Below, in pieces: positions 8,327 through 16,477 of a stretch of 64,000 bases of DNA. Origin of the DNA: Hydrogenophaga crassostreae (lineage in GTDB: Bacteria; Pseudomonadota; Gammaproteobacteria; Burkholderiales; Burkholderiaceae_C); assembly GCF_001761385.1 (NCBI RefSeq), contig NZ_CP017476.1, positions 3,523,501 to 3,587,500 on the forward strand, written 5' to 3'. How positions within the stretch are numbered: position 1 is the stretch's first letter; each line of letters begins with the position of its first letter. Under the pieces are notes generated by a model. The model ran no database searches, was not told the origin of the DNA, and worked only from the letters and a program-made list of their open reading frames with translations. The position numbers were made by a program, and so were the translations under genes.

Positions 8327-9370
8327 ATGCCGTCGACACCCAAAGCCGTTGCGCCTTCGCCTTTGAAACCCCACAGGGTCGTCGTCCTGGCCTTGCCCGG
8401 TCTGATCGCTTTTGACCTCACCATTGCCCTCGAGGTGTTCGGCAGGGCCATGCGCGATGTGGGTATGCCCTGTTACCAGGTGAGCGTCTGCGGAGAAATG
8501 GACGAACTGGACACCGGGCTGTTCGGCATCCGGGTCAAACACGGCCTGGAAGCCCTCTCGGAGGCTCAAACCATCATTGTTCCCGGCACCGAACCAGCGA
8601 CGGCGGGTGTGACGCCCGTGGTCATGCAGGCCTTGCGCAAGGCGCATCGGCACGGCGTGCGCCTGGCGTCCATCTGCTCTGGCGCATTTGCCTTGGCCGA
8701 GGCCGGGCTGCTCGACGGCCTGCGTGTAACCACACACTGGAAAGAGGCCGACTCCCTCGCGCGCTTGTACCCACAGGTGGAAGTCAATGCAAAGGTCCTG
8801 TTCATCGACGAAGGACAGGTTCTGACCTCGGCGGGTGCGGCGGCGGGCCTCGATCTCTGCCTGCACATGGTGCGTCGCGATTTTGGCGCGGCCGTCGCAG
8901 CCCAGGTGGCCCGCCTCTCGGTCATTCCGCTCCAGCGTGAAGGCGGGCAGGCCCAGTTCATTCAGCCGCAGGACTTGCCCCACAACAAATACCTCGAGCC
9001 GCTCATGACATGGGCACTGGGACAGCTTCACAGGCCACTTTCTCTGGATGCGCTGGCAAAAAAGGCTTGCAGCAGCCAACGCACCCTCAACCGCCGCTTT
9101 CAGGAGCAACTGGGCATGTCCCCGGCCCAATGGCTGTCGCAAGCACGCATTCAGCGCGCTCAAACACTGCTGGAGACCACCCCGCTGACCATTGAAGACA
9201 TCGTGTCGAAGGTGGGCCTGGGGTCGGCAGCGAACTTCAGAGCGCAGTTCCACCGGGTCACAGGGGTCAGTCCCAGCAACTACCGACGCAACTTCGGGCC
9301 TCAGGGCTGGCATGCGCCAGCCACTGCATTTCAACTGCCATCCGAACGACCCGTTCAGGCCCCTCGTTGA
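8327..9370 (+). CDS. GlxA-family AraC-type transcriptional regulator
   Basis: A 347-residue regulator with two domains. Residues 15-190 form a DJ-1/PfpI-like domain (RVVVLALPGLIAFDLTIALEVF, then ASICSGAFALAEAGLLDG with the nucleophile-elbow Cys). Residues 220-330 form an AraC DNA-binding domain with two helix-turn-helix units (DALAKKACSSQRTLNRRFQE and IEDIVSKVGLGSAANFRAQF). GTG 8261 and ATG 8276 are in-frame alternatives; ATG 8327 leaves a normal-length N-terminus. Many GlxA relatives control amine or quaternary-ammonium catabolism. Here the divergent DUF3817/CopD-like operon is the nearest target. Confidence 0.85.
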   Translation: MPSTPKAVAPSPLKPHRVVVLALPGLIAFDLTIALEVFGRAMRDVGMPCYQVSVCGEMDELDTGLFGIRVKHGLEALSEAQTIIVPGTEPATAGVTPVVMQALRKAHRHGVRLASICSGAFALAEAGLLDGLRVTTHWKEADSLARLYPQVEVNAKVLFIDEGQVLTSAGAAAGLDLCLHMVRRDFGAAVAAQVARLSVIPLQREGGQAQFIQPQDLPHNKYLEPLMTWALGQLHRPLSLDALAKKACSSQRTLNRRFQEQLGMSPAQWLSQARIQRAQTLLETTPLTIEDIVSKVGLGSAANFRAQFHRVTGVSPSNYRRNFGPQGWHAPATAFQLPSERPVQAPR

Positions 9371-9754
9371 ACGGGCAAAAAACGCCACCGGCCAGATCGC
9401 GTGCGTGAAGGGATCGAACGCGGTGGACCGGCGCGCTTCACAAACCCGGCGTCTGCCGAGCGCACAGCACCACGCCAAAAACAAGGTGCATTCCCTTTGA
9501 AAGACTCCCCCAACGAGACTCCCGTCGGCTTCCCTGGGGCACCAAAAGAGCTGGACCCAGGCTGCTTGGTCATAGAATCACAGGCCAAGCTGACTGGAGT
9601 CGGCCACCGTTCCCGGCCAATCGGATTGCCCGTTGGTGGCGCCTATCCCACCGGGGATTCCGCTCCAATGGACCGAAGCGAACCCGTTTCAGGGCATTTT
9701 TTGCTGAAAATGAAGCATCTTCGCCCCTGAATGCGCTTCGAGCCCAAATCTGCC
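9371..9754. other. Intergenic stretch without a gene
   Basis: No convincing coding sequence was found between the GlxA-type gene and the grpE promoter. The open frames here lack homology or start signals. An 8-bp inverted repeat with a 10-base loop (CCCGTTCA/TGAACGGG, 9350-9375) overlaps the end of the regulator gene but has no following T tract. Confidence 0.5.
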
Positions 9755-9782
9755 CTTGAAAACCCTTTCCGTGTACCCACAT
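9755..9782 (+). promoter_or_regulatory. Sigma-32 heat-shock promoter of grpE
   Basis: CTTGAAA at 9755-9761, a 14-bp spacer and CCCACAT at 9776-9782 match the sigma-32 consensus (CTTGAAA, 13-15 bp, CCCCATnT) with one mismatch in the -10. It lies about 55 bp upstream of the grpE start. No CIRCE element is visible, so control by RpoH rather than HrcA is inferred. Confidence 0.65.
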
Positions 9783-9836
9783 GGTGCGTATGGCCTTTGA
9801 CGGCCTCGCCTAACGAAACGAACCGCCACCCACTCT

Positions 9837-10415
9837 ATGAGCCAAACGCCCCCCACCGATCCCCAAGCCCAGACCGCCACACCCGTCGATTCCACTGCTG
9901 CCACCAGCCCCGAAGAGGCGCTGGCCGCTTCGGCCGCGAACGAAACCGATGCGCTGGCCACGTTGACCAACGAAGTGACCCTTCTCAAGGCGCAGAACAC
10001 CGATCTGGCCGAGCAGTTTCTGCGCGCCAAGGCCGAAGCCGAAAACACCCGCCGCCGCGCTGAAGAAGACATGAGCAAGGCGCGCAAATTTGCGGTCGAA
10101 AGCTTTGCCGAAAGCCTGCTGCCGGTGACCGACAGCCTGGAGGCCGGCCTGGCCATCCAGGAAGCCACCCGCGAGCAACTGCGCGAAGGCTCGGAGGCCA
10201 CGCTCAAGCAGCTCAAAAGCGCGCTGGAACGCCACAAAGTGATTCAGATTGACCCTGCCGTGGGCAGCAAATTTGATCCCCACCAGCACCAGGCCATCAG
10301 CATGGTGCCCGCAGACCAGGAAGCCAACACCGTGGTTTCGGTTTTGCAAAAGGGCTATTTGATCGCTGAGCGCGTGTTGCGCCCGGCTCTGGTCACGGTA
10401 GCGGCTGCCAAGTGA
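9837..10415 (+). CDS. grpE: Nucleotide exchange factor GrpE
   Basis: A 192-residue GrpE. The first 45 residues are acidic and disordered. A long coiled coil follows (LTNEVTLLKAQNTDLAEQFLRAKAEAENTRRR, about residues 40-80). The C-terminal beta-wing domain has DPAVGSKFDPHQHQAISMV and KGYLIAERVLRPALVTVA. GrpE dimers release ADP from DnaK. It is the first gene of the grpE-dnaK-dnaJ cluster, 130 bp before dnaK, with its own heat-shock promoter. Confidence 0.97.
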   Translation: MSQTPPTDPQAQTATPVDSTAATSPEEALAASAANETDALATLTNEVTLLKAQNTDLAEQFLRAKAEAENTRRRAEEDMSKARKFAVESFAESLLPVTDSLEAGLAIQEATREQLREGSEATLKQLKSALERHKVIQIDPAVGSKFDPHQHQAISMVPADQEANTVVSVLQKGYLIAERVLRPALVTVAAAK

Positions 10416-10477
10416 GCTTGATGGCGTGAATCCGCTGGTTATCCCGACCGGACCACAGCAAATCCACACGCCACCCA

Positions 10478-10505
10478 CTTGAAATCCACAAAGTTATCCA
10501 CATCT
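10478..10505 (+). promoter_or_regulatory. Sigma-32 heat-shock promoter of dnaK
   Basis: CTTGAAA at 10478-10484, a 13-bp spacer and CCACATCT at 10498-10505 match the sigma-32 consensus with a single deviation (CCaCATcT). It lies about 40 bp before the dnaK start codon, so dnaK can be induced independently of grpE. Confidence 0.75.
10494..10502 (+). promoter_or_regulatory. DnaA-box sequence inside the dnaK promoter
   Basis: TTATCCACA is an exact match to the consensus high-affinity DnaA box. It overlaps the -10 element of the dnaK heat-shock promoter. One 9-mer can occur by chance in a window this size, so functional meaning is uncertain. Confidence 0.35.
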
Positions 10506-10545
10506 TTTCATCAGTTTCAATTTACATTCTCTCGGAGCAAACATC

Positions 10546-12489
10546 ATGGGAAAAATCATCGGCATTGACTTGGGCACCACCAACTCTTGTGTGTCCATCA
10601 TGGAAGGCAACACCACCAAGGTGATCGAAAACGCCGAAGGCGCGCGCACCACGCCGTCTATCGTGGCCTACCAGGCTGACGGCGAAGTGCTGGTGGGTGC
10701 CAGCGCCAAGCGCCAGGCTGTGACCAACCCCAAGAACACGCTGTACGCGATCAAGCGTTTGATCGGCCGCAAGTTCACCGAAAAAGAAGTTCAGAAAGAC
10801 ATCAAGCTGATGCCTTACGCCATCGTGGCTGCCGACAACGGCGACGCATGGGTGGAAGTGAATGGCAAGCAGCTCTCGGCCCAACAAGTCTCGGCCGACA
10901 TCCTGCGCAAGATGAAGAAAACCGCCGAAGACTACCTCGGCGAGCCCGTGACCGAAGCCGTCATTACCGTGCCGGCCTACTTCAACGACGCCCAGCGCCA
11001 GGCCACCAAAGACGCCGGCCGCATTGCCGGTCTCGATGTCAAGCGCATCATCAATGAACCCACCGCTGCAGCCCTGGCCTTCGGCCTGGACAAGCAAGAC
11101 AAGGGCGACCGCAAGATCGCCGTGTACGACCTGGGCGGTGGCACCTTTGACGTGTCCATCATCGAAATCGCCGATGTCGATGGTGAGAAGCAATTCGAAG
11201 TGTTGTCCACCAACGGCGACACCTTCCTGGGTGGTGAAGATTTCGACCAGCGCATCATCGACCACATCGTCACCGAGTTCAAGAAAGAACAAGGCGTCGA
11301 CCTGACCAAAGACGTGTTGGCCCTGCAGCGCCTGAAAGAAGCCGCTGAGAAGGCCAAGATCGAGCTGTCCAGCTCGGCCGCCACCGACGTCAACCTGCCT
11401 TACATCACCGCCGATGCATCGGGCCCGAAACACCTGAACATCAAGTTGACCCGCGCCAAGCTGGAAGCCCTGGTGGAAGAGCTGATCGAGCGCACCATCG
11501 CCCCTTGCCGCACCGCCATCAAAGACGCCGGCATCAGCGTGAGCGACATCAACGACGTGATTCTGGTCGGCGGCATGAGCCGCATGCCCAAGGTGCAGGA
11601 AAAGGTCAAGGAACTGTTCGGCAAAGAGCCGCGCAAAGACGTGAACCCCGACGAAGCTGTGGCTGTTGGCGCTGCGATTCAGGGCCAGGTGCTCTCCGGT
11701 GACCGCAAAGACGTGTTGCTGCTTGACGTGACCCCCCTGTCGCTCGGTATCGAAACCATGGGCGGCGTCATGACCAAGATGATCGCCAAGAACACGACCA
11801 TTCCGACCAAGTTCTCGCAAACCTTCTCGACCGCCGAAGACAACCAGCCCGCTGTGACCATCAAGGTCTTCCAGGGCGAGCGTGAAATCGCTGCCGGCAA
11901 CAAGGCGCTGGGTGAGTTCAACCTGGAAGGCATCCCGAACGCACCGCGCGGCATGCCCCAGATCGAAGTGTCCTTTGACATCGACGCCAACGGCATCTTG
12001 CACGTGGGCGCCAAAGACAAAGGCACCGGCAAGGAAAACAAGATCACCATCAAGGCGAACTCGGGCCTGTCGGAAGAAGAGATCCAGCAAATGGTGAAAG
12101 ACGCCGAGCTGAATGCCGCTGACGACAAGAAAAAGGTCGAGCTGGCACAGGCACGCAACCAGGGCGAAGCCATGGTGCACAGCGTGAAGAAGAGCCTTGT
12201 TGAGCATGGCGACAAGCTCGACGCTGGCGAAAAAGAAGCCATCGAAACCGCTTTGAAAGACGCCGAAGAAGCCCTCAAAGGCGACGACAAGGCCGAAATC
12301 GACAGCAAGACCGAAACCCTGATGAGCGCCAGCCAGAAACTGGGCGAGAAGGTTTACGCCGCATCGCAAGCCGAAGCTGCAGCAGAAGGCGCTTCCGCCG
12401 AAGCGGGTGCTTCGGCCGACAAAGGTGGCTCCGCCGCCGCTGACGACGACATCGTGGATGCCGAAGTCAAGGAAGTGAAAAAGGGTTGA
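10546..12489 (+). CDS. dnaK: Molecular chaperone DnaK (Hsp70)
   Basis: A 647-residue Hsp70 of standard length. The N-terminal ATPase opens IIGIDLGTTNSCVSIMEG; phosphate-2 and adenosine motifs include VYDLGGGTFDVSI and ILVGGMSRMPKVQ. The substrate domain begins at about residue 390 (LLLDVTPLSLGIETMGG), followed by the helical lid. The tail ends in an acidic, EEVD-like DDDIVDAEVKEVKKG. It folds and protects cytoplasmic proteins with DnaJ and GrpE, both encoded beside it. A GAG-rich SD (tcggagca) precedes the ATG. Confidence 0.99.
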   Translation: MGKIIGIDLGTTNSCVSIMEGNTTKVIENAEGARTTPSIVAYQADGEVLVGASAKRQAVTNPKNTLYAIKRLIGRKFTEKEVQKDIKLMPYAIVAADNGDAWVEVNGKQLSAQQVSADILRKMKKTAEDYLGEPVTEAVITVPAYFNDAQRQATKDAGRIAGLDVKRIINEPTAAALAFGLDKQDKGDRKIAVYDLGGGTFDVSIIEIADVDGEKQFEVLSTNGDTFLGGEDFDQRIIDHIVTEFKKEQGVDLTKDVLALQRLKEAAEKAKIELSSSAATDVNLPYITADASGPKHLNIKLTRAKLEALVEELIERTIAPCRTAIKDAGISVSDINDVILVGGMSRMPKVQEKVKELFGKEPRKDVNPDEAVAVGAAIQGQVLSGDRKDVLLLDVTPLSLGIETMGGVMTKMIAKNTTIPTKFSQTFSTAEDNQPAVTIKVFQGEREIAAGNKALGEFNLEGIPNAPRGMPQIEVSFDIDANGILHVGAKDKGTGKENKITIKANSGLSEEEIQQMVKDAELNAADDKKKVELAQARNQGEAMVHSVKKSLVEHGDKLDAGEKEAIETALKDAEEALKGDDKAEIDSKTETLMSASQKLGEKVYAASQAEAAAEGASAEAGASADKGGSAAADDDIVDAEVKEVKKG

Positions 12490-12499
12490 TCGACCCAGC

Positions 12500-12518
12500 T
12501 CAAGGCCTGTGGCCTTGA
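12500..12518 (+). other. RNA hairpin after dnaK
   Basis: TCAAGGCC-TGT-GGCCTTGA forms a perfect 8-bp stem with a 3-base loop just after the dnaK stop codon. No U tract follows, so it is more likely a processing or stability element, or a partial attenuator, than a full terminator. Confidence 0.55.
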
Positions 12519-12527
12519 TCCTCTGCC

Positions 12528-12563
12528 GCCGCGCTCGGTCACCCTCCCGTGACCGTTCGCGGC
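12528..12563 (+). other. Extended RNA hairpin between dnaK and dnaJ
   Basis: A lower stem GCCGCG/CGCGGC, a CT/TT internal loop, an upper stem CGGTCAC/GTGACCG and a 6-base loop give 13 base pairs in all. It occupies the middle of the 105-bp dnaK-dnaJ gap. Together with the hairpin at 12500-12518 it may set the DnaK:DnaJ ratio by RNA processing or partial termination. Confidence 0.55.
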
Positions 12564-12594
12564 GCACCTGTTTTTAACTGTTCCCGATCACACC

Positions 12595-13728
12595 ATGGCA
12601 AAACGCGACTTTTACGAAGTGCTGGGCGTCCCCAAGAATGCTTCAGACGACGAAATCAAGAAGGCGTATCGCAAACTGGCGATGAAGCACCACCCTGACC
12701 GCAACCAGGGCGATGCGGCCAAAGCCGCCGAAGAGCGGTTCAAAGAGGCCAAAGAGGCCTATGAAATGCTTTCCGACCCCCAGAAGAAGGCTGCTTACGA
12801 CCAATATGGCCACGCCGGCGTTGATCCCAACATGCGCGGTGGTGCGGGTGGAGCCGACGGTTTTGAAGGTTTCTCGGGCGCCTTCGGCGACATCTTCGGT
12901 GACATCTTTGGTGGCCAACGTGGCCAGCGCAACGGACGCCAGGTGTACCGTGGGGCCGATCTGTCTTACGCCATGGAAATCGACCTGGAAGAGGCCGCTG
13001 CGGGCAAGGAAAGTCAGATTCGCATTCCGTCCTGGGACAACTGCGAAACCTGCAAAGGCAATGGCGCCAAACCCGGTACCAGCGCCAAAACCTGCTCCAC
13101 CTGTCATGGTCAGGGCGTGGTGCAGATGCGCCAGGGTTTTTTCAGCGTGCAGCAAAACTGCCCACATTGCCACGGCACCGGCAAGATCATTCCCGAGCCC
13201 TGCGTCACCTGCCACGGTCAAGGCAAGATCAAGAAACAGAAGACGCTGGAAATCAAGATTCCGGCGGGCATCGACGACGGCCAGCGCATCCGCTCCACCG
13301 GCAACGGTGAACCGGGCCAGAACGGTGGGCCATCAGGCGACCTGTTCATTGAGATTCGTCTGCGCAAGCACGATATTTTTGAACGCGAAGGCGACGACCT
13401 GCACTGCCAGGTGCCCGTTTCCATGACCACATCGGCCCTCGGCGGTGAAATCGACGTGCCCACGTTGCAGGGCAAGGCCACCATTGACCTGCCCGAAGGC
13501 ACCCAAAGCGGCAAAACCTTCCGGTTGCGCGGCAAAGGCATCAAGGGCGTACGCAGCAGCTACCCAGGCGATCTGTATTGCCACGTGGCAGTGGAAACCC
13601 CGGTCAAGCTCACCGAGCACCAGCGCAAGCTGCTCAAGGAGCTCGACGAGTCTTTCAAAAAGGGTGGCCACAAGCACAGCCCGAACGACAAAGGCTGGTT
13701 TGAAAAGGCCAAGAGCTTCTTCTCCTGA
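12595..13728 (+). CDS. dnaJ: Co-chaperone DnaJ (Hsp40)
   Basis: A 377-residue class I J-protein. The J domain (1-70) carries the HPD tripeptide in KHHPDRNQGD. It is followed by a Gly/Phe-rich region and a zinc-finger domain with four CxxCxGxG repeats (CETCKGNG, CSTCHGQG, CPHCHGTG, CVTCHGQG; about residues 150-210). Two C-terminal beta-barrel substrate domains and a dimerisation helix complete it. It delivers substrates to DnaK and stimulates its ATPase. It is the last gene of the cluster. Confidence 0.99.
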   Translation: MAKRDFYEVLGVPKNASDDEIKKAYRKLAMKHHPDRNQGDAAKAAEERFKEAKEAYEMLSDPQKKAAYDQYGHAGVDPNMRGGAGGADGFEGFSGAFGDIFGDIFGGQRGQRNGRQVYRGADLSYAMEIDLEEAAAGKESQIRIPSWDNCETCKGNGAKPGTSAKTCSTCHGQGVVQMRQGFFSVQQNCPHCHGTGKIIPEPCVTCHGQGKIKKQKTLEIKIPAGIDDGQRIRSTGNGEPGQNGGPSGDLFIEIRLRKHDIFEREGDDLHCQVPVSMTTSALGGEIDVPTLQGKATIDLPEGTQSGKTFRLRGKGIKGVRSSYPGDLYCHVAVETPVKLTEHQRKLLKELDESFKKGGHKHSPNDKGWFEKAKSFFS

Positions 13729-13800
13729 GAAGAAGGTCACAGGGGCATTCAAAGAATGCACCTGGGCTTTCGCCCAAAGGCGAAGTCATTCATTTCCTGC

Positions 13801-13826
13801 AAAAGGGGCGCATCAGCGCCCCTTTT
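13801..13826 (+). terminator. Rho-independent terminator of dnaK-dnaJ
   Basis: A perfect 11-bp stem (AAAAGGGGCGC/GCGCCCCTTTT) with the 4-base loop ATCA ends in a T run, 72 bp after dnaJ. Its A/T flanks make it potentially bidirectional. Confidence 0.85.
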
Positions 13827-14129
13827 GCCTTTCGGCAAATGGCCAGGCGCGTCGTCTACGGAGAAGCAGGTTGCCGGAGCATGCGCAAAATGCCCCGGAT
13901 GCTCATTGAAAGGTCAAGCGTTTGCTGGCAATGGATGTGACACCGCTTGCCTGCACCTCGTTCGAAGTGGGCCTGCAAACGGCTGAAAAAATCGCAAACC
14001 GGGCCGCGGCGTGAACCGGAAGGCCCGGCTATGCCTGGGCGGCTTCAGTAAAATTGACCATCTCAGCTCTGCCTGCCTGCCTTTCACCGAGAGGGCAAGC
14101 AGGCCCAGTTTTTCATCAGGAATCCATTC
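13827..14129. other. Intergenic stretch without a gene
   Basis: Nothing coding is recognised between the dnaJ terminator and the small gene at 14130. A TTCAGTAAAATTGACC segment near 14045-14060 could be part of a promoter for that gene. The short open frames here are GC-driven and lack homology. Confidence 0.4.
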
Positions 14130-14429
14130 ATGCACTACTCCGCTTCTCATCAAAAGCTCAAACTCATCCTCGCAGCCCAAGGGTTGACCACAGGCGATGC
14201 CGGCGGCATTGACCAGCTCTTTGGTGGCAAAGACGGCTACTACTGGTACGGCACGTTGCGCGACCTGTGCCCGCCTGACAAAACCATCAGCTGGGACAAC
14301 CAGTACCAAATGGTCGCGGCCATCCAGGCGCATGAAAATGCAACCGCCGCAGAAGACGAGATGAAACCCCAGGTACCGAGCGCGGCCAATATCGCCGCAT
14401 TGTCCAAGCTGCTGGCCAACCCGATCTGA
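14130..14429 (+). CDS. Small conserved-type hypothetical protein
   Basis: A 99-residue soluble protein. It has a helical N-terminus (SASHQKLKLILAAQGLTTGDAGGIDQLFGG), an aromatic centre (KDGYYWYGTLRDL) and a Gln/Ala-rich helical tail. No family is recognised. Codon usage fits the neighbourhood, and the gene stands as its own transcription unit, bounded by strong terminators at 13801-13826 and 14519-14551, which supports it being real. Function unknown. Confidence 0.65.
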   Translation: MHYSASHQKLKLILAAQGLTTGDAGGIDQLFGGKDGYYWYGTLRDLCPPDKTISWDNQYQMVAAIQAHENATAAEDEMKPQVPSAANIAALSKLLANPI

Positions 14430-14518
14430 GGCACCAACTCCGGTCGACAAGGGCTGATTCGGACAGGTGAACTTGTTTTCAGCGGAAGCCGCAAACCGCT
14501 TCGAATCAACGGCTCAGC

Positions 14519-14551
14519 AAGGGGCGATGGGCAACCATCGCCCCTTTTTTT
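14519..14551 (+). terminator. Rho-independent terminator
   Basis: A perfect 12-bp stem (AAGGGGCGATGG/CCATCGCCCCTT), loop GCAA (a GNRA tetraloop) and a run of seven Ts starting inside the stem. It ends transcription of the gene at 14130 and also marks where similarity of the broken glycosylase on the other strand stops. Confidence 0.9.
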
Positions 14552-14552
14552 G

Positions 14553-14820
14553 GCATCAGCCCGATCGCCAAGGTCAGTTGGAGATGCTGCATTTCAGCCA
14601 ACCGCGGCGCACGCCAGGCCGGCGCGCACTCGGGACGGGGGGCAAGTCACCAGACCTGCCTGTTCCGGGGTAACCCAAACCCATGGGAAGAGCTGCCACA
14701 CGCTGGGGTTCGTAAAAAACCTCGCGCGACAATCCCGTCCAGCGGCCAAGCCGCCCCCCGACCGCATCGATAAACGGCACGCCCGACGCGCGCACCGCCT
14801 GAAGCCGGCCACTCACCCCG
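14553..14820 (-). pseudogene. Uracil-DNA glycosylase family, truncated and frameshifted
   Basis: The minus strand encodes ASGVPFIDAVGGRLGRW, SREVFYEPQRVAALPMG and YPGTGRSGDLPP, which are hallmarks of the uracil-DNA-glycosylase superfamily. After DLPP the frame is lost at a run of six Cs (complement of about 14636-14641). Adding one base restores RPECAPAWRAPRLAEMQHL, the expected family sequence. The normal N-terminal part is missing (only a degraded GRLQAVR remnant remains) and the C-terminus runs into a terminator. A GTG overlapping the stop of the SSB-like gene (GTGA, 14861-14864) opens this frame. A sequencing error could explain the frameshift but not the missing ends. Confidence 0.7.
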
Positions 14821-14860
14821 TCAGTGGGCGACACAAGCGCTGCAGTAACCACCTGGCACC

Positions 14861-15199
14861 TCACTCAGGCGAGCCCCCGTCCATAGCCACCTGCTTGCTG
14901 CCCACGTGGTACGCGGTCATCACCTGCACGGCAATCAGGTCAAGGCTGGGACGGTGGTTGCCTTGCTTGTCGGTCCAGACCTTGGGAGTCAACGCACCAG
15001 AGAGCGTGAGCGCTTCGCCATCGGCAAGCGCCAGCAGGGAGGCGCTCGGCATCTCGTCAAACGCGATCACGTTGACGATGAACTCTTCGTCCATCTTGTT
15101 GCGCGCCAACACGCGGGCGACCACATAGGTGCGCCCGGCCTTGTCCACGCGGCGAGAAGCATCGCCCATCAAGCGTCCAGCGATCAGTCCATCAATCAT
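14861..15199 (-). CDS. Single-stranded DNA-binding protein-like OB-fold protein
   Basis: A 112-residue protein with the strand order of a short SSB/PriB-like OB fold. It begins IDGLIAGRLMGDASRRVDKAG and continues RTYVVARVLARN, FIVNVIAFDEMPSASLLAL and GEALTLSGALTPKVWTDKQG. It lacks the long acidic C-terminal tail of housekeeping SSB. The gene lies 33 bp downstream of a hypothetical gene on the same strand and probably shares its operon. A role in recombination, repair or plasmid/phage biology is possible but not shown. Confidence 0.75.
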   Translation of the reverse strand: MIDGLIAGRLMGDASRRVDKAGRTYVVARVLARNKMDEEFIVNVIAFDEMPSASLLALADGEALTLSGALTPKVWTDKQGNHRPSLDLIAVQVMTAYHVGSKQVAMDGGSPE

Positions 15200-15232
15200 G
15201 TGCAGGTTTTCCAGTGGGTGGTGACAGAGGCG

Positions 15233-15709
15233 TCAACGGAGTCGCCCGAAACCACCAGCGGCCCAGGCCACTGCGGTATCGACGTTCAGCTTGAACGTGG
15301 GCTCCACGCGCACGCGCGCCAGCTCTGCGTCCAGGGCATCAAACGCGCTCAAGGTGGCGGTGGCCCCTTCTTCGTCGGGCACGATGGCCAACGCCACCCG
15401 AATGCGCTCACCCTTGACCGTAATCGACACATTTTTGTTCAGTTGCGCATGCAACTGCTGTTCCGAGCGCCGAATCACCTCTTTGGCGGTTTTCACCAAA
15501 GTGTTGAAGGCGTTCACATCCAGTGGCTTGGGGTTCTTTTTGTCGCGCCCCATGGTCCATGGCCCCACCAGCGCCGGCTCGGATTGGCCGTCCAGGTACA
15601 TGGCCACAGCCCAGCCATCGTCATCGTCGTTGTTGATCACGCGGGCGGTCCACTGCCCATCGCTCCACAGGCGGGCTTCGTTTACGGGTTCTTTGAGTTC
15701 ATCGGTCAT
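15233..15709 (-). CDS. Hypothetical protein upstream of the SSB-like gene
   Basis: A 158-residue soluble protein. The N-terminal half looks beta-rich (ARLWSDGQWTARVINN, GWAVAMYLDG, ALVGPWTMGRDKKNPKPL). A charged helix follows (FNTLVKTAKEVIRRSEQQLHAQ), then a second beta segment (NVSITVKGERIRVALAIVPD). ATG 15709 is preferred over an upstream in-frame start at 15742. No family is recognised; pairing with an SSB-like protein suggests a nucleic-acid role. Confidence 0.65.
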   Translation of the reverse strand: MTDELKEPVNEARLWSDGQWTARVINNDDDDGWAVAMYLDGQSEPALVGPWTMGRDKKNPKPLDVNAFNTLVKTAKEVIRRSEQQLHAQLNKNVSITVKGERIRVALAIVPDEEGATATLSAFDALDAELARVRVEPTFKLNVDTAVAWAAGGFGRLR

Positions 15710-15856
15710 AACAATCGATGGTAAACGGCATTTCCTGCACACCCTTCTCCTATTTCAACCCTCTTTGAAAGGGCAATGGCACCCAACGGCGACACACCGG
15801 GCCAAGCTCACGCAAGATGCTCCACCCACCTGTCCAAATCATCTGTCGAATACCCC

Positions 15857-16468
15857 ATGATCGAAATCCACCATCTCACCGAATCCCGCTCACGCCGCAT
15901 CACCTGGATGCTCGAAGAACTCGGGCTTCCTTACGAGGTCATCACCTACCACCGCGATCCCGAAACACGCCTGGCGCCGCCCGAACTGCAAGCCATTCAC
16001 CCGTTGGGCAAGGCCCCGGTTTTGCGCGACGGCAGCGAGGTGTTGATCGAATCGGGTGCCATTGTCGACTACCTGATCCGCACCTACGGCAAGGGCCAGT
16101 TCGCCCCGGCCATCGAAGCGCCCGACTACAACCGTTATGTGCAGTTCATGCACTACGCCGAAGGCTCGGCCATGTTGCCCATGTTGCTGAAGCTGTATGT
16201 GAGCCGTCTGGGTGACGCCGGCGCGCCGCTGCACCCCCGCATCGCCAGCGAGATGCAAAACCACCTTGGCTATCTCAACGGCGAACTCGAAGGCCGTGAC
16301 TTCTTCGTCGGCAACGCGCTCACCGGCGCCGATGTGCAGTTGTCGTTTGTGGCCCAGGTCGCGGTGCGCAACGGCGGTGCCGAGGCGTTCCCTCATCTGG
16401 CCCGCTTTGTGAACGCCATCGAAGCGCGCCCCGCCTACCAGCGGGCCATTGCGCGCAGCGGTGCGTAA
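15857..16468 (+). CDS. Glutathione S-transferase
   Basis: A 203-residue cytosolic GST. The thioredoxin-like N-terminal domain runs from MIEIHHLTESRSRRITWMLEE to IHPLGKAPVLRDGSEVLIESGAIVDYL, containing the cis-Pro of KAPVL and the ES pair that holds glutathione. The all-helical C-terminal domain contains GRDFFVGNALTGADVQLSF with the N-capping-box Asp. It conjugates or reduces electrophiles with glutathione. It converges with a LysR gene across a perfect hairpin. Confidence 0.88.
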   Translation: MIEIHHLTESRSRRITWMLEELGLPYEVITYHRDPETRLAPPELQAIHPLGKAPVLRDGSEVLIESGAIVDYLIRTYGKGQFAPAIEAPDYNRYVQFMHYAEGSAMLPMLLKLYVSRLGDAGAPLHPRIASEMQNHLGYLNGELEGRDFFVGNALTGADVQLSFVAQVAVRNGGAEAFPHLARFVNAIEARPAYQRAIARSGA

Positions 16469-16477
16469 AGCCCCGCA

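Noticed and set aside
9371..9836. Small genes or a CIRCE element before grpE
   Set aside because: Open frames lack homology and ribosome sites; no 9-bp CIRCE arms are present.
10522..12567. Long minus-strand open frame opposite dnaK
   Set aside because: Mirror of the biased dnaK codons, rich in Phe/Gly/Val/His and without domains.
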